Origin: Thuidium tamariscinum
Lineage: Eukaryota > Streptophyta > Bryopsida > Hypnales > Thuidiaceae
Reading direction: 5' to 3'
Assembly (NCBI GenBank): GCA_947034885.2
Contig: OX344749.2
Coordinates: forward strand, 30,333,501-30,397,500
DNA: 64,000 nt
The position numbers were made by a program, and so were the translations under genes. How positions within the stretch are numbered: the stretch's first letter is position 1; every line of letters starts with the position of its first letter. The notes under the pieces are model-generated. The model saw only the letters and a program-made list of their open reading frames with translations. It was not told the DNA's origin and ran no database searches. This document shows positions 9,994-21,277 of the stretch, piece after piece.

Positions 9994-12436
9994 CTAAAAG
10001 CGGTTCGCCACTGCATCAAATCGCGGTACTTGGACAACGTCACCCCAAGAAGCCATGGTCAACGGGGTCGAGATGATCTTCTGAGCGACCTCGGAAATGT
10101 CCTTCAAGGTCAACGCCTGAATACCTTCAAGGAACTCGGAAACAGGCTTGCGATGGCCGTATGTCAAAATTTGACGACCGATATCCTCGGTCACCACAAC
10201 TCGAGACTCCAAGTTCATCAAAACTGCGGAAACGGTGGCATTCTTGGCCCGCTGCAGTTCAGCTTCGCTCACTTGACCAGAAGTCGCCACCGCAGTGAAC
10301 TCTTCACACACGAGGTCCACCAGCTTCGGAACGAACTGGCCAGAAGAAGTGGCGTGAATGCCGAACAGCCCCGTGTCATTGTACACGCTGTTGAAGGCTG
10401 TGAACGATTGCACCTGCTCCCACCTGTTCAAAACCTGCAACCCAAAAACACGTCCACGATCACACACCGTCCGACAAGAAGACCAGTCCCCAAACGACCC
10501 GGGCTGCCAGCCAATACATCCTTCCCTCCAAAGGTACACATCTCGACGCCAAAACGCATTCAACGAGGGCCAGCTCTTACCCGAGTGTACAATCGAGAGT
10601 ACATTCCCTTCCCAGGACCGCCGGCCGAAAAAGAACCTCCCCCTCCCAACAGAGATTGCAGCACGGTCACTGCATACGAATCCTTTTCGTTCCTCCAACC
10701 CCCGGGAACTTCGAAGGCCACGGCAACATGAGTCAGCGGAGAGTCCACGGATTGACGCCAGTCACCACCCACGTACTCCGTCTTCACCGCAGTGGACTGA
10801 TCGAAAGAAGGCAGGTCGGACAATAAAGGTTCGGCTACGGAAAGAAGATCGTCGTGATCCACGCCGGACGCTGCCAAAAAAGAAAAATGTCAATGCCACT
10901 GGAGAAAACATCGCAGTCCACGACACTCCTTCACCCGACGTTCGCGCTAAGTAGAAGCCAGTCGCACTGTCAACAGCAAAGTTCTCGCAGACGCTGCCCA
11001 AAGCATCTGAGAAAACCCGCCATCCCACAGGTCCCCGAAATCGCCAACAAACGCGATACGCAGCAAGTAGAAAAATCCTCCCTTTGAGATAAGGCAATAA
11101 CTCCTCCACGGAAATCTCAAAAGGAAACCATCTCCCGGTCAATCATAAAACCAACTTCACGAAAACGTACGCAATCTCGCCCGACATCAGGATACCCTAA
11201 TCTCCACATTTCCTCCGCCAGACCCGATCACACGGGCAGTACTCGAATTCAAAACCTAATCGCACTCCACGAGTGACCTTCCAATGCGCAAGCTCATTAT
11301 CAAAATCCACACCTCTCTTCTGATCAAGTCCCTACGACGAACGGCTCATCCCAACCGGAATGCTCTTTCCCATCCTCATGTGCACTTCGTGGTGATTCTG
11401 CAAAGCCCTCAAAGCAGAGCGAAAACAGACATTGTAAACCCTAATTTCAACACCCACACGAAACGTCGCTCGCTGGGTCCTAGGGCGATCGTGCCCGGCG
11501 CTACGAGGAACCGAAACCCATGGTCAATTGCAACCGGGACACGGGACAAAGAGAACTGCTCACACTCGCAAGCGTCAACATCAAAATTCGAAAGTTTCCC
11601 GAGACGGAAATGATCGATCCATCCATCCCACCTGCCAAGACGATCCGGGGCGCGGTGTAGTTCTCCTTCACGAAGTCGTGCAGCACGCCGCCGTTCAGAC
11701 GCCCCAAACAAGACTCCGGCGCCATCAGAGGCTGCCCCAAGCCCCCGACGTACCCCGCCGAATGCAGCGCCTCGTAGATCGCCACCTGCGGGTTGCCCAC
11801 CATCTCCGCCGTCTCCGCCTTGACCTTGGCCAGCTGCTCCTGCACCTCCCACTCGTTGAACAAAGGGTTGCGCACCGTGTCCACCAGCAGCTCCACCAAC
11901 TCCGGCACGAACGTCCTGATCGCGTCGCCCGTGTAGCACATCTGCTCGCGCGACGCGTTCGCCACCACGTTCCCGCCGATGGCCTCCACCTCGCGCACCA
12001 GGCGGAAGTGCGAGCGGTTGGCCGTGCTCTTGAACGCCATGCGCTCCAGCAGGTGCGACGCGCCCGTGCTGAACGGGCTCTCGTTCTTCGACCCGGAGTC
12101 GATGAACACGCCGATGGTGGACGTCGGCCCCGCGATGTTCTGCGACGCGATCTTCAGCCCGTTGCCCAGCGTGGTGACGCGCGTCTCGCCGGGCCGCACG
12201 TCGTCGGGCAGCGCGGGCGGCAAATTCACGCCCTCCAGCGGCTCGAACAATGCGGGCACGGGCGTGGTGGGACGCTCGCCGAGAAACCACGACAGCACGC
12301 CCCCGGAGCTCGACGCCTGCGACGATTCCGTGCGCGGGAGAGCCTGGTGAGCGGCAGCGCTGGTGCGAAGCGGGCGCTGCTGCTGCTGCGCCAGCAGCTT
12401 CGCCAGGCGCGCCCTACGCACTGCCGCACCCCTCAT
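9994..12436 (-). CDS. MPPA: Mitochondrial processing peptidase alpha subunit, copy 1 (3 exons)
   Basis: This is the non-catalytic alpha subunit of the peptidase that removes presequences from imported mitochondrial proteins. In plants it is also a core protein of the cytochrome bc1 complex. Exons are 12436-11632, 10870-10581 and 10434-9994 (805+290+441 bp, 511 aa), all GT-AG and in phase. The M16 N-terminal domain carries a degenerate zinc motif, HLLERM at residues 128-133, where catalytic subunits have HxxEH. The glycine-rich loop GGGGSFSAGGPGKGM at 344-358 is diagnostic of the alpha subunit. A basic N-terminus (MRGAAVRRARLAKLL) fits a presequence. I chose the ATG at 12436 because the frame upstream opens only with a non-ATG codon. 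Exon 1 is very G/C-rich, unlike the A/T-rich surroundings. The protein is identical to that of the plus-strand copy. The shared 5' flank is only about 215 bp, so the two promoters differ further upstream. Confidence 0.92.
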
Positions 12437-12652
12437 CGTTGCGTCGCGTTGCGACCTCGCTCGCAGCGACCGCAATCACGCTTGGGCTTCTGCAATCAAA
12501 ACCCTAACCTGGAAGAAGAGCGAAACAATGCACGACGAGACGAGGAGGGCACACGCCATGCGCCCCTTCACCCGAATGCAAGTGAGGGAATGGAGTTGGA
12601 CAGCCAATCGGTCCGTGTTCCGTTCGTCCTCGCTGTCGTCCGGATCTTCGTT
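9994..12652 (-). repeat. Left arm of a 2,659-bp inverted gene duplication
   Basis: Position x in the right arm (18169-20827) corresponds to 30821 minus x here. Every open frame in all frames, through exons and both introns, has an identical partner at the predicted coordinate, so the arms are at or near 100% identical with no indel. Homology stops outward exactly at the last base of the TAG stop codon (9994) and inward at 12652, about 215 bp upstream of the ATG. Confidence 0.95.
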
Positions 12653-12719
12653 TCTCGCTCGTTGTTGGTGTTTTCGTTCGTTGGACCGGTAATTCAGTGA
12701 CACTTAAATTGGTGGAGTC

Positions 12720-13700
12720 ACCCTTTGTTACCCCTTAGACACAAGGTTTTTTGGGGTATTAGAATCATTATTGCTTTTGAAGTGTTGTATGTGTTAGTTA
12801 AATCTCATTGAGCTAAGCAAATCTCAAAGGAGCAATTTTGTAGTGTATATATTGGAGATGATATATATGAAATTTAGAGTCATTTGGTTTCTTAAACTGA
12901 AAATATATTGATAATGTTTTTTTTGTTGAAAGGAGAATGTTGATATTTTCGTAGAAGCACATTTTGAAATCAATTTTGATTTCTAATCCTACTCAAATGA
13001 AAAAACTTTGACCTAAGTTACAAAGTACTTCAAAAGTAGTATATAGATTTATTGTGAAAGAAATCATCAATTAAATGCCTCAATTTATCTACAAAATGGC
13101 TTTGAAATGTCAAAAAATAGTTGCAAAAAGTACGTCTAGTATTGAACTTCCTCCTACTTAAATGCTTCTTAGTCATCCATTACTACTTGAATTAATATGA
13201 AATTTTAGCTACACAAACTAAACTAATAAACACACCTTTTCTTTTCTTTTTTCATCTAAAATAGACATTCTATGAAGAAGAAACAAGCCGTCGATGTTCA
13301 TTGCACTCATTAAAATGTGTGGTTTTTTTAACTTTAAATTCCTTCCAAACATTCAAGAACAATTTGGATTGACTTGAAAACTTGATTACAATAATGAAGA
13401 AACATAACTTAATAAATTTTTATTGAATACAAACATTCAATTAAGGAAATACAAGCCTTTGAAGTTGTAGCTATCAAATGCAATTTGGTGAGCTCCAATT
13501 GAATCCATGATCTTCAATTGGCTTCCAAAAATTCAAAACATTGTGGATCAATTTTAAATTTTATCACGTAAAGTAGACAAGACAATGTAGATTTTCGAAA
13601 AAGATTTATTGAATTTAGACATCAAAAACAAAATTTATAAAACTTCAAATTGAACTTCTAGATTGTGAAGATATTTTTGGTCCCGTAGGATGTTTTAGGA
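12720..13700 (+). repeat. Dispersed ~1-kb repeat, copy C (empty-site copy)
   Basis: It matches copy A from the AGGTTTA-like start through the tail with CAATTTGGATTGACTTG. At about 13198-13215 it reads GAAATTTTAGCTACACAAAC, uninterrupted. Copy A has at this position GAGATT, then the TTAA element, then TTAACTATACGAAC. No coding potential is visible. Confidence 0.7.
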
Positions 13701-15253
13701 ATTAAGCGATTTTCTGCATTTCTAGATCAATGTGAGGCAAGAAAAATTGTTCATTGTCTAAAAAGACATAGATGACAAGGATTGCAAATTTTTTGGTGAT
13801 ATTCTTTCTTGATTTGAAATTACTAAGAAATTTGGGAGTTTGAAAGACCTTAAGGTCTATAACCAATGTTAAGACTTTTTCAATTTTGATCATTCATGAA
13901 CTATAAAATTTGCTTCTTATTTACCTACTTTCTTACTCACATTTTAAGAACATGTGTCATAACCTTACTTGTTCCAATGTTAAAAGGGGGGAAAAACAAA
14001 ATATTCCTAGCTTTCATTTGAAATTTTTCCTAGCCTTTGTTGGAAAGAACTAAAATCCTTCAGATTCAATTTAAACTCCTAGTTGGGAATGTAAACCTCT
14101 ACCTTACCATTGACTATGGCATTTACTACAGGTTTGAATTGTTATCAATTTGCCCTTCAATTGTCTCCTATCTTGTGTTTATCAAAACAAAGTCAACAAA
14201 CTAATTATTTTGCACTTGATAAATTTTTTGTGTCTTCTCTCTTCATATAATTAATGAGAAGAAGTCTATTTGGAATTAAATGTAGTTTTAATGATGATAC
14301 TATTGATGTCATTTGAATTAGAATATTGTTTCATATATCAATCTACAAATCATTATTATATTTTATATATGAATAAAATTTAAATTACTACAAAAATACA
14401 AGGGTATAAATAACTCGTCTATAATGACTACAAAACAATCATTTTGTAGTCATTTTGTCTTCACGGTCATTGTGGACAAACCATTTTTATCCTTGTTTTT
14501 TTAAGTGAAAAAGCCATCTTAGTAAATAGATTGGTCATTGTAATTAATTCCTTTGTTGTCATCAAATCCAATATAAAGTTACACAATTATTTTGAATGGT
14601 AGAGTAGGGTGGATGATTCACAGTTGCTGCAAATTGTACAACAATAAAAGTAAAGATCACAAATTATTTTCATTTTTTAAGCATTCTTTTGTATTTATGA
14701 TATTGGTAAATTAAATAGACAAGGCACAATTGATATTCTTATAGTGTGTCAATATAAGACACAAGCAACGTTTTTTAATTTGAACATTTTATTTTTCATT
14801 GACTTCATTCAATGCTATTGATACTTGTTTTGTCTCTTCTATAATTTTTTGATCATACTTGTATTACATAGAAGATAATACTATCAATAACCAACTAACA
14901 TCCTATAGCCAACTTGTCAATGGACATATTTCAAAGTAAGGCTAGAGTGGTTTTTTTCCCTCTTTTTCAAAGTTGGGACTAAAAGTTCATGGCACATGTC
15001 CCAAAGTAGTGTACAAGAAAGTAGGAAGGAATGAGTAAAAAGGTAGATTTTTCTATGATCAATATTAAAAGAGCTCACAAATTGGCAATGGGTCCAATAC
15101 CCTTTTTGCCTCATAGTAATTTCAATTTATGAGATAAAATTACCAAATTTTTTGCAATCTCCACCATTTCTATCATTGCATCTCTAAAAATATTTGTTAT
15201 ACCTTGCACTATACTAGATTATGTCTAAAATACTTTACATGATTGATTATAGG
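13701..15253. other. Spacer between the MPP-alpha genes, no gene supported
   Basis: The sequence is A/T-rich with only short frames. A possible 120-bp CACTA-like MITE lies at about 14387-14507. Its left end is ACTACAAAAATACAAGG and its right end, reverse-complemented, is CACTTAAAAAAACAAGG. I rate it weak because the termini are poorly matched. Confidence 0.45.
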
Positions 15254-15265
15254 TGGTTCTATCTT

Positions 15266-15501
15266 CACGGTTGCTAGTATGTGAGTATAGAAGTGTGAGC
15301 TTATGAGCCTAAAAAATGATGCACCTATAGTATAGGTGCTTATATTATGGAAACTTTCTATGATAAAAGTATATTTATACTATGGGTACTTATATTATAG
15401 GTATTTTTACTATAAACACCTTCAAAGGTGGTAGTATATCTACTTATATACATATTAGAAGTTCACATGCTCGCATGTTCATGCTCACACACTAGCATTG
15501 T
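15266..15501. mobile_element. TGCTAGTATGTGAG-TIR MITE, copy 2
   Basis: The left terminus is CACGGTTGCTAGTATGTGAG. The right terminus, reverse-complemented, is AACAATGCTAGTGTGTGAGC. It is flanked by a perfect 12-base direct repeat, TGGTTCTATCTT, at 15254-15265 and 15502-15513. The length (236 bp) and the interior TATAGGT/TATAAACACC motifs match the copy at 5847-6082. Confidence 0.75.
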
Positions 15502-15513
15502 TGGTTCTATCTT

Positions 15514-16275
15514 AGAGAAGGTCCACTTTTATTCCCATTCAAGCATTCTTTGAAAAATCAAATTCTATAATTTAAACCACAATGGCTTTTGAAATGCTTT
15601 GTAAGCTTACAAAAATTTCTACAACTAATTAAGAAATTGGAGATTCTTGAAACAAAATAGTTATCTTGTAGTACAATTAATACGCTTGCATAATATTAAA
15701 TTTCTAAATTTCTAAAACAATATTTCAAAACATTTTTCAATCAAGGTTATTGGTGAAAATTTTTAAACCAAGTGAATTACACATAAAGATTATCTAATAA
15801 GTGGTATGAAAATTTCAGCTAAACATTTTTAGTTTAAGTTTATTGAACTTAAGAAAGTTATTGTATGACTAGAATATGACTCCAAATATTAAAAAAATTC
15901 CATTTTCCAAAACGACTCCAATTGATTTGCTATAAAATCTCAAAAAAAATGAGAAATGTTTAAATTGTTGGAGGTACTTTGTTTTCTAATTTTATGAAAA
16001 ATTTGAAACAAATTAAAAGAATTTTAAACATTGCAATTATATTTTACTGAATCAGATTTATTCAATGAAATTTATAAAGTCGGAATATTAATTCCAAGAG
16101 CAATTGTCATTCAACTTACCAAAATACCTTTTAAGAAAACAATTCTAAAAAAAGCCCTAGTAAATTTGATTAAGTTATAAAAGTCAAATGTTACATGTTT
16201 TTTATTCACTCAAAACCAATTTATGTGATTGTTCTTGTAGACTTCAACACATTGAAACATGTTGAAACAATTTTC
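15514..16275. other. Spacer between the MPP-alpha genes, nothing recognised
   Basis: A/T-rich DNA with no supported gene or terminal-repeat structure. Confidence 0.5.
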
Positions 16276-17225
16276 TTAACCCCTAAATGTCCGAGGCACC
16301 AAAATTTGGTGTTTGCAAAACTTTGAAGTTCAATAAAACCTAATCAAGCTACTCTATTTAGTAGTTTGTATTTTTAGAGAGTTCTTTTTAAAATCTACTT
16401 TAGGCATCAAAAATTCAATCTTGAAAATGATTGATTATAATTTTTCTATTCAAGATTTTGTACAAGAGTGCCCATTGCAATCTTGACTCTCTTTAGTGCT
16501 AAAGGCTCTTAGAAATGACCCTCAAAAACACTAGAGCTTGAAGAATAATTCACATTAGAGATTCATTTAAAAAAATTATAAGGTTGATTTTGAAAAGCTA
16601 TAAATTGATTGAGATTATGCAACCTAGGCCCTTTCACCTCATATTCTTTTGGTCACCAACTTTTTAAAATTTGACTTGTAAAAACAGGGTTGAAAGACTT
16701 CACAACACTTTTACAATTTTAACACTTTCGTCATCAAACATTATAATCTTTCAATCCATAAGTGATATTGTTGTGTTTTATTTTCCTAAGTGATCTCTAA
16801 CATGTCTAGTTTGGATTTGTATAGTTATCTTTTTAAAAAAATTGATAAATCTCATTATGAAGTTGACTTTTTATTCAATTTGGAGCAAATTTCTAGAAGT
16901 TCAATAAATGCCTTGGCACATTAGGAGATTTTTGAGGCCGTTGGAAGACTCCAAGTTCCCAAACTATGGGAATGCAATTTTTGTTGCATTAACAAGAATC
17001 CTATGTGCTCGAGAGAGTGCCACGTCATTAATTTTTTTAATTAAAAAAAATATTTTTTTGGCTTTTTCTCATATTTCAAGATCCAAAATTTTTATTTATA
17101 TTTATTTACTTATTTTCGATAAATGTTGGCTTGACAACAACCAACAATTACGGGAACAGTTTCAGGGAACAAACCCGAAACGGCCCTTCGGAGGTCTCAA
17201 ATCCCCTATAATGTTTAGGAGTTAA
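16276..17225. mobile_element. TTAA-flanked MITE-like element carrying a nested MITE
   Basis: The left end is TTAACCCCTAAATGTCC at 16276. The right end is TTTAGGAGTTAA at 17225, whose reverse complement is TTAACTCCTAAA. A 295-bp MITE of another family (16919-17213) sits just inside the right end, so the un-nested length would be about 655 bp. No coding capacity is seen. Confidence 0.55.
16919..17213 (-). mobile_element. CATAAGAGGATTT-TIR MITE, copy 1 (inverted)
   Basis: The reverse complement begins CATTATAGGGGATTTGAGAC and shares a CCGTTTC/TGTTCCCTGAAA block with the copy at 17349-17679. The other end has CATTAGGAGATTTTTGAGG, with TGCCACGTCATT inside. All three copies in this window have an A/T-rich centre between a C/G-richer left block and a GTGGCAG/CCACATCA-type right block. 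Confidence 0.65.
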
Positions 17226-17348
17226 ATGACTAGACATTAGAGGAACATTGGACTTTAAAAGATGTTTTATAATACAAAGAATGGGTGGAAAGAGCCTTTC
17301 CAACTCACTAATCAAGCAAAGAATTGCATGATGAATTCAAAAATTAAT

Positions 17349-17679
17349 CATAAGAGGATTTCTGGGCCCCCAAGAGACCGTTTCAGGGGTGTTCCCCGAA
17401 ATTGTTCCCACTGCTGCAGACCAGCACCCTGCTGGTCTGAATTTTTGAATTTTGAAAAAAAAAAATTAAATTTTTTTTTTCAAAAAACTTCAGAATGTAT
17501 TAAAGAGAGAAAAAATGATTTAAAAAAATATTTTAAAAATATTTAATATTTAATTAAAATTTATTTAAAAATTTTATTTTTTGACGTGGCAGTCGCTCAA
17601 CCACATCAGCATCGCGTTCCCAGCATTCCCAGCGTCTGGGAGCTCGCAGTCCCTTACTGCAGCTGAAAATCCTCTTATG
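17349..17679 (+). mobile_element. CATAAGAGGATTT-TIR MITE, copy 2
   Basis: The termini CATAAGAGGATTTC and TGAAAATCCTCTTATG are inverted repeats. The left block (AGAGACCGTTTCAGGGGTG) and right block (GACGTGGCAG, then ACCACATCAGC) flank an A/T-rich centre. It matches the copy at 48313-48764 in the same order. No transposase frame is present. Confidence 0.75.
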
Positions 17680-18168
17680 CATCATTACCCAATCCATCTC
17701 TATGATCTCCTAATTACTTTAGTACAAAGAACCTTCTGAACTCATTACTTCAACTTCGAATTGCATGATGAATTCAAAAAGTTGTCATCATTATCTAATC
17801 CATCTAAAAAATCTCATTTTGGACTCATCATGGAGGATGGAGCACAAGCCTCCTATAAAATATCTATAAGCCAAGTGGCTACATGCAATCCTATATGGAA
17901 GATGTAATTAAAATATGACTACCCTTCAATTAGTATTAAAATTAATGAGAAAATTCAAAGCCTTTTATTCTTGACGGGTTCAATTTTTCCATAATGAATT
18001 TTCTAAAAACTAGAATTTTTAAAATGACTGAAATTCTTCAAAAGAATGGAATTTCATAGAAGCAACTCCATTTCCATTTTTCTTACTCTACTATTTATAA
18101 AAAAAACAAGAAAGGGGAAACTAAAAAAGAACTAAAAAAACGCTCCGGCGACGGACGAAAGACTAATG
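17680..18168. other. Spacer adjoining the right MPP-alpha arm
   Basis: A/T-rich DNA with no gene. It forms the distal promoter region of the plus-strand MPP-alpha gene and has no homology to the equivalent region (12653 onward) of the minus-strand copy. Confidence 0.5.
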
Positions 18169-20827
18169 AACGAAGATCCGGACGACAGCGAGGACGAACG
18201 GAACACGGACCGATTGGCTGTCCAACTCCATTCCCTCACTTGCATTCGGGTGAAGGGGCGCATGGCGTGTGCCCTCCTCGTCTCGTCGTGCATTGTTTCG
18301 CTCTTCTTCCAGGTTAGGGTTTTGATTGCAGAAGCCCAAGCGTGATTGCGGTCGCTGCGAGCGAGGTCGCAACGCGACGCAACGATGAGGGGTGCGGCAG
18401 TGCGTAGGGCGCGCCTGGCGAAGCTGCTGGCGCAGCAGCAGCAGCGCCCGCTTCGCACCAGCGCTGCCGCTCACCAGGCTCTCCCGCGCACGGAATCGTC
18501 GCAGGCGTCGAGCTCCGGGGGCGTGCTGTCGTGGTTTCTCGGCGAGCGTCCCACCACGCCCGTGCCCGCATTGTTCGAGCCGCTGGAGGGCGTGAATTTG
18601 CCGCCCGCGCTGCCCGACGACGTGCGGCCCGGCGAGACGCGCGTCACCACGCTGGGCAACGGGCTGAAGATCGCGTCGCAGAACATCGCGGGGCCGACGT
18701 CCACCATCGGCGTGTTCATCGACTCCGGGTCGAAGAACGAGAGCCCGTTCAGCACGGGCGCGTCGCACCTGCTGGAGCGCATGGCGTTCAAGAGCACGGC
18801 CAACCGCTCGCACTTCCGCCTGGTGCGCGAGGTGGAGGCCATCGGCGGGAACGTGGTGGCGAACGCGTCGCGCGAGCAGATGTGCTACACGGGCGACGCG
18901 ATCAGGACGTTCGTGCCGGAGTTGGTGGAGCTGCTGGTGGACACGGTGCGCAACCCTTTGTTCAACGAGTGGGAGGTGCAGGAGCAGCTGGCCAAGGTCA
19001 AGGCGGAGACGGCGGAGATGGTGGGCAACCCGCAGGTGGCGATCTACGAGGCGCTGCATTCGGCGGGGTACGTCGGGGGCTTGGGGCAGCCTCTGATGGC
19101 GCCGGAGTCTTGTTTGGGGCGTCTGAACGGCGGCGTGCTGCACGACTTCGTGAAGGAGAACTACACCGCGCCCCGGATCGTCTTGGCAGGTGGGATGGAT
19201 GGATCGATCATTTCCGTCTCGGGAAACTTTCGAATTTTGATGTTGACGCTTGCGAGTGTGAGCAGTTCTCTTTGTCCCGTGTCCCGGTTGCAATTGACCA
19301 TGGGTTTCGGTTCCTCGTAGCGCCGGGCACGATCGCCCTAGGACCCAGCGAGCGACGTTTCGTGTGGGTGTTGAAATTAGGGTTTACAATGTCTGTTTTC
19401 GCTCTGCTTTGAGGGCTTTGCAGAATCACCACGAAGTGCACATGAGGATGGGAAAGAGCATTCCGGTTGGGATGAGCCGTTCGTCGTAGGGACTTGATCA
19501 GAAGAGAGGTGTGGATTTTGATAATGAGCTTGCGCATTGGAAGGTCACTCGTGGAGTGCGATTAGGTTTTGAATTCGAGTACTGCCCGTGTGATCGGGTC
19601 TGGCGGAGGAAATGTGGAGATTAGGGTATCCTGATGTCGGGCGAGATTGCGTACGTTTTCGTGAAGTTGGTTTTATGATTGACCGGGAGATGGTTTCCTT
19701 TTGAGATTTCCGTGGAGGAGTTATTGCCTTATCTCAAAGGGAGGATTTTTCTACTTGCTGCGTATCGCGTTTGTTGGCGATTTCGGGGACCTGTGGGATG
19801 GCGGGTTTTCTCAGATGCTTTGGGCAGCGTCTGCGAGAACTTTGCTGTTGACAGTGCGACTGGCTTCTACTTAGCGCGAACGTCGGGTGAAGGAGTGTCG
19901 TGGACTGCGATGTTTTCTCCAGTGGCATTGACATTTTTCTTTTTTGGCAGCGTCCGGCGTGGATCACGACGATCTTCTTTCCGTAGCCGAACCTTTATTG
20001 TCCGACCTGCCTTCTTTCGATCAGTCCACTGCGGTGAAGACGGAGTACGTGGGTGGTGACTGGCGTCAATCCGTGGACTCTCCGCTGACTCATGTTGCCG
20101 TGGCCTTCGAAGTTCCCGGGGGTTGGAGGAACGAAAAGGATTCGTATGCAGTGACCGTGCTGCAATCTCTGTTGGGAGGGGGAGGTTCTTTTTCGGCCGG
20201 CGGTCCTGGGAAGGGAATGTACTCTCGATTGTACACTCGGGTAAGAGCTGGCCCTCGTTGAATGCGTTTTGGCGTCGAGATGTGTACCTTTGGAGGGAAG
20301 GATGTATTGGCTGGCAGCCCGGGTCGTTTGGGGACTGGTCTTCTTGTCGGACGGTGTGTGATCGTGGACGTGTTTTTGGGTTGCAGGTTTTGAACAGGTG
20401 GGAGCAGGTGCAATCGTTCACAGCCTTCAACAGCGTGTACAATGACACGGGGCTGTTCGGCATTCACGCCACTTCTTCTGGCCAGTTCGTTCCGAAGCTG
20501 GTGGACCTCGTGTGTGAAGAGTTCACTGCGGTGGCGACTTCTGGTCAAGTGAGCGAAGCTGAACTGCAGCGGGCCAAGAATGCCACCGTTTCCGCAGTTT
20601 TGATGAACTTGGAGTCTCGAGTTGTGGTGACCGAGGATATCGGTCGTCAAATTTTGACATACGGCCATCGCAAGCCTGTTTCCGAGTTCCTTGAAGGTAT
20701 TCAGGCGTTGACCTTGAAGGACATTTCCGAGGTCGCTCAGAAGATCATCTCGACCCCGTTGACCATGGCTTCTTGGGGTGACGTTGTCCAAGTACCGCGA
20801 TTTGATGCAGTGGCGAACCGCTTTTAG
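18169..20827 (+). repeat. Right arm of the 2,659-bp inverted gene duplication
   Basis: It is the exact inverted counterpart of 9994-12652, with the same length and identical translations in all frames. The arm ends precisely at the G of the TAG stop at 20827. The next bases, GATAGAGAT, have no match after the other copy's stop. Confidence 0.95.
18385..20827 (+). CDS. MPPA: Mitochondrial processing peptidase alpha subunit, copy 2 (3 exons)
   Basis: The second gene for the same 511-aa matrix peptidase subunit, with exons 18385-19189, 19951-20240 and 20387-20827. The first junction is TTGGCAG/GTGGGA with phase 1, and acceptors are TTGGCAG/CG and GGTTGCAG/GT. Domains match copy 1: presequence, M16 N-domain with HLLERM at 128-133 in place of HxxEH, glycine-rich substrate loop at 344-358, and C-terminus VPRFDAVANRF. 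The family is usually about 500 aa, so this is full length. This copy keeps an A/T-rich 3' flank with AATAAA at 20872-20877, a plausible poly-A signal. The minus copy has a different 3' flank, so this may be the ancestral locus, which is inference. It is divergent from copy 1, with start codons about 5.9 kb apart. Confidence 0.92.
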
Positions 20828-21277
20828 GATAGAGATAGAGATTTATTTAACCGCTTGTTTTTATCGCCTGAAATAAATGGTGAGACATATTCACCTCTTA
20901 TCGTAGTGCGGCAATCTGGCCGTTTGTCGGCTTGGGGTCATGCAAAGGCATTACTAATGCTATGCGACTACAGCAGGTTGTTTATTGAATTGTTGGAATA
21001 ACTGCAAAATTAGACGGGAAGAACTTTTTTTCTTCGAAACTTCTATGAGCAAGTCTATCAACATCGAATTGGAAGCAACCCTGAAGAGAAATAGCCCACT
21101 TTGGGCTTCTTGAGAATTTTAGCCGGCTCATGTTTTGAAATTTTGATATGAATTTCTTAGGATAGCTCCTTCTCATCTTTCTTTTCATGTCTAGCTTTGT
21201 ACCATGTCATTCTGACGAATATTGTCAAAGTTTTAAGGACTTGTGTGATCTCAATGTGAAAGTAGACTGCGTGAGCC
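20828..21277. other. 3' flank of MPP-alpha copy 2
   Basis: It contains AATAAA at 20872-20877, likely part of the 3' untranslated region. No further gene is seen. Confidence 0.5.

Noticed and set aside
11409-12290. 293-codon Ala/Gly/Arg-rich frame on the MPP-alpha strand (mirror 18531-19412)
   Set aside because: It is a frame-shifted reading of MPP-alpha exon 1 and intron 1, with low-complexity composition typical of off-frame G/C-rich DNA.
11528-12700. Long Arg/His/Gln-rich frame antisense to MPP-alpha exon 1 (and its mirror at 18163-19293)
   Set aside because: It is a shadow frame caused by high G/C third positions. The opposite strand encodes a clear M16-family protein.
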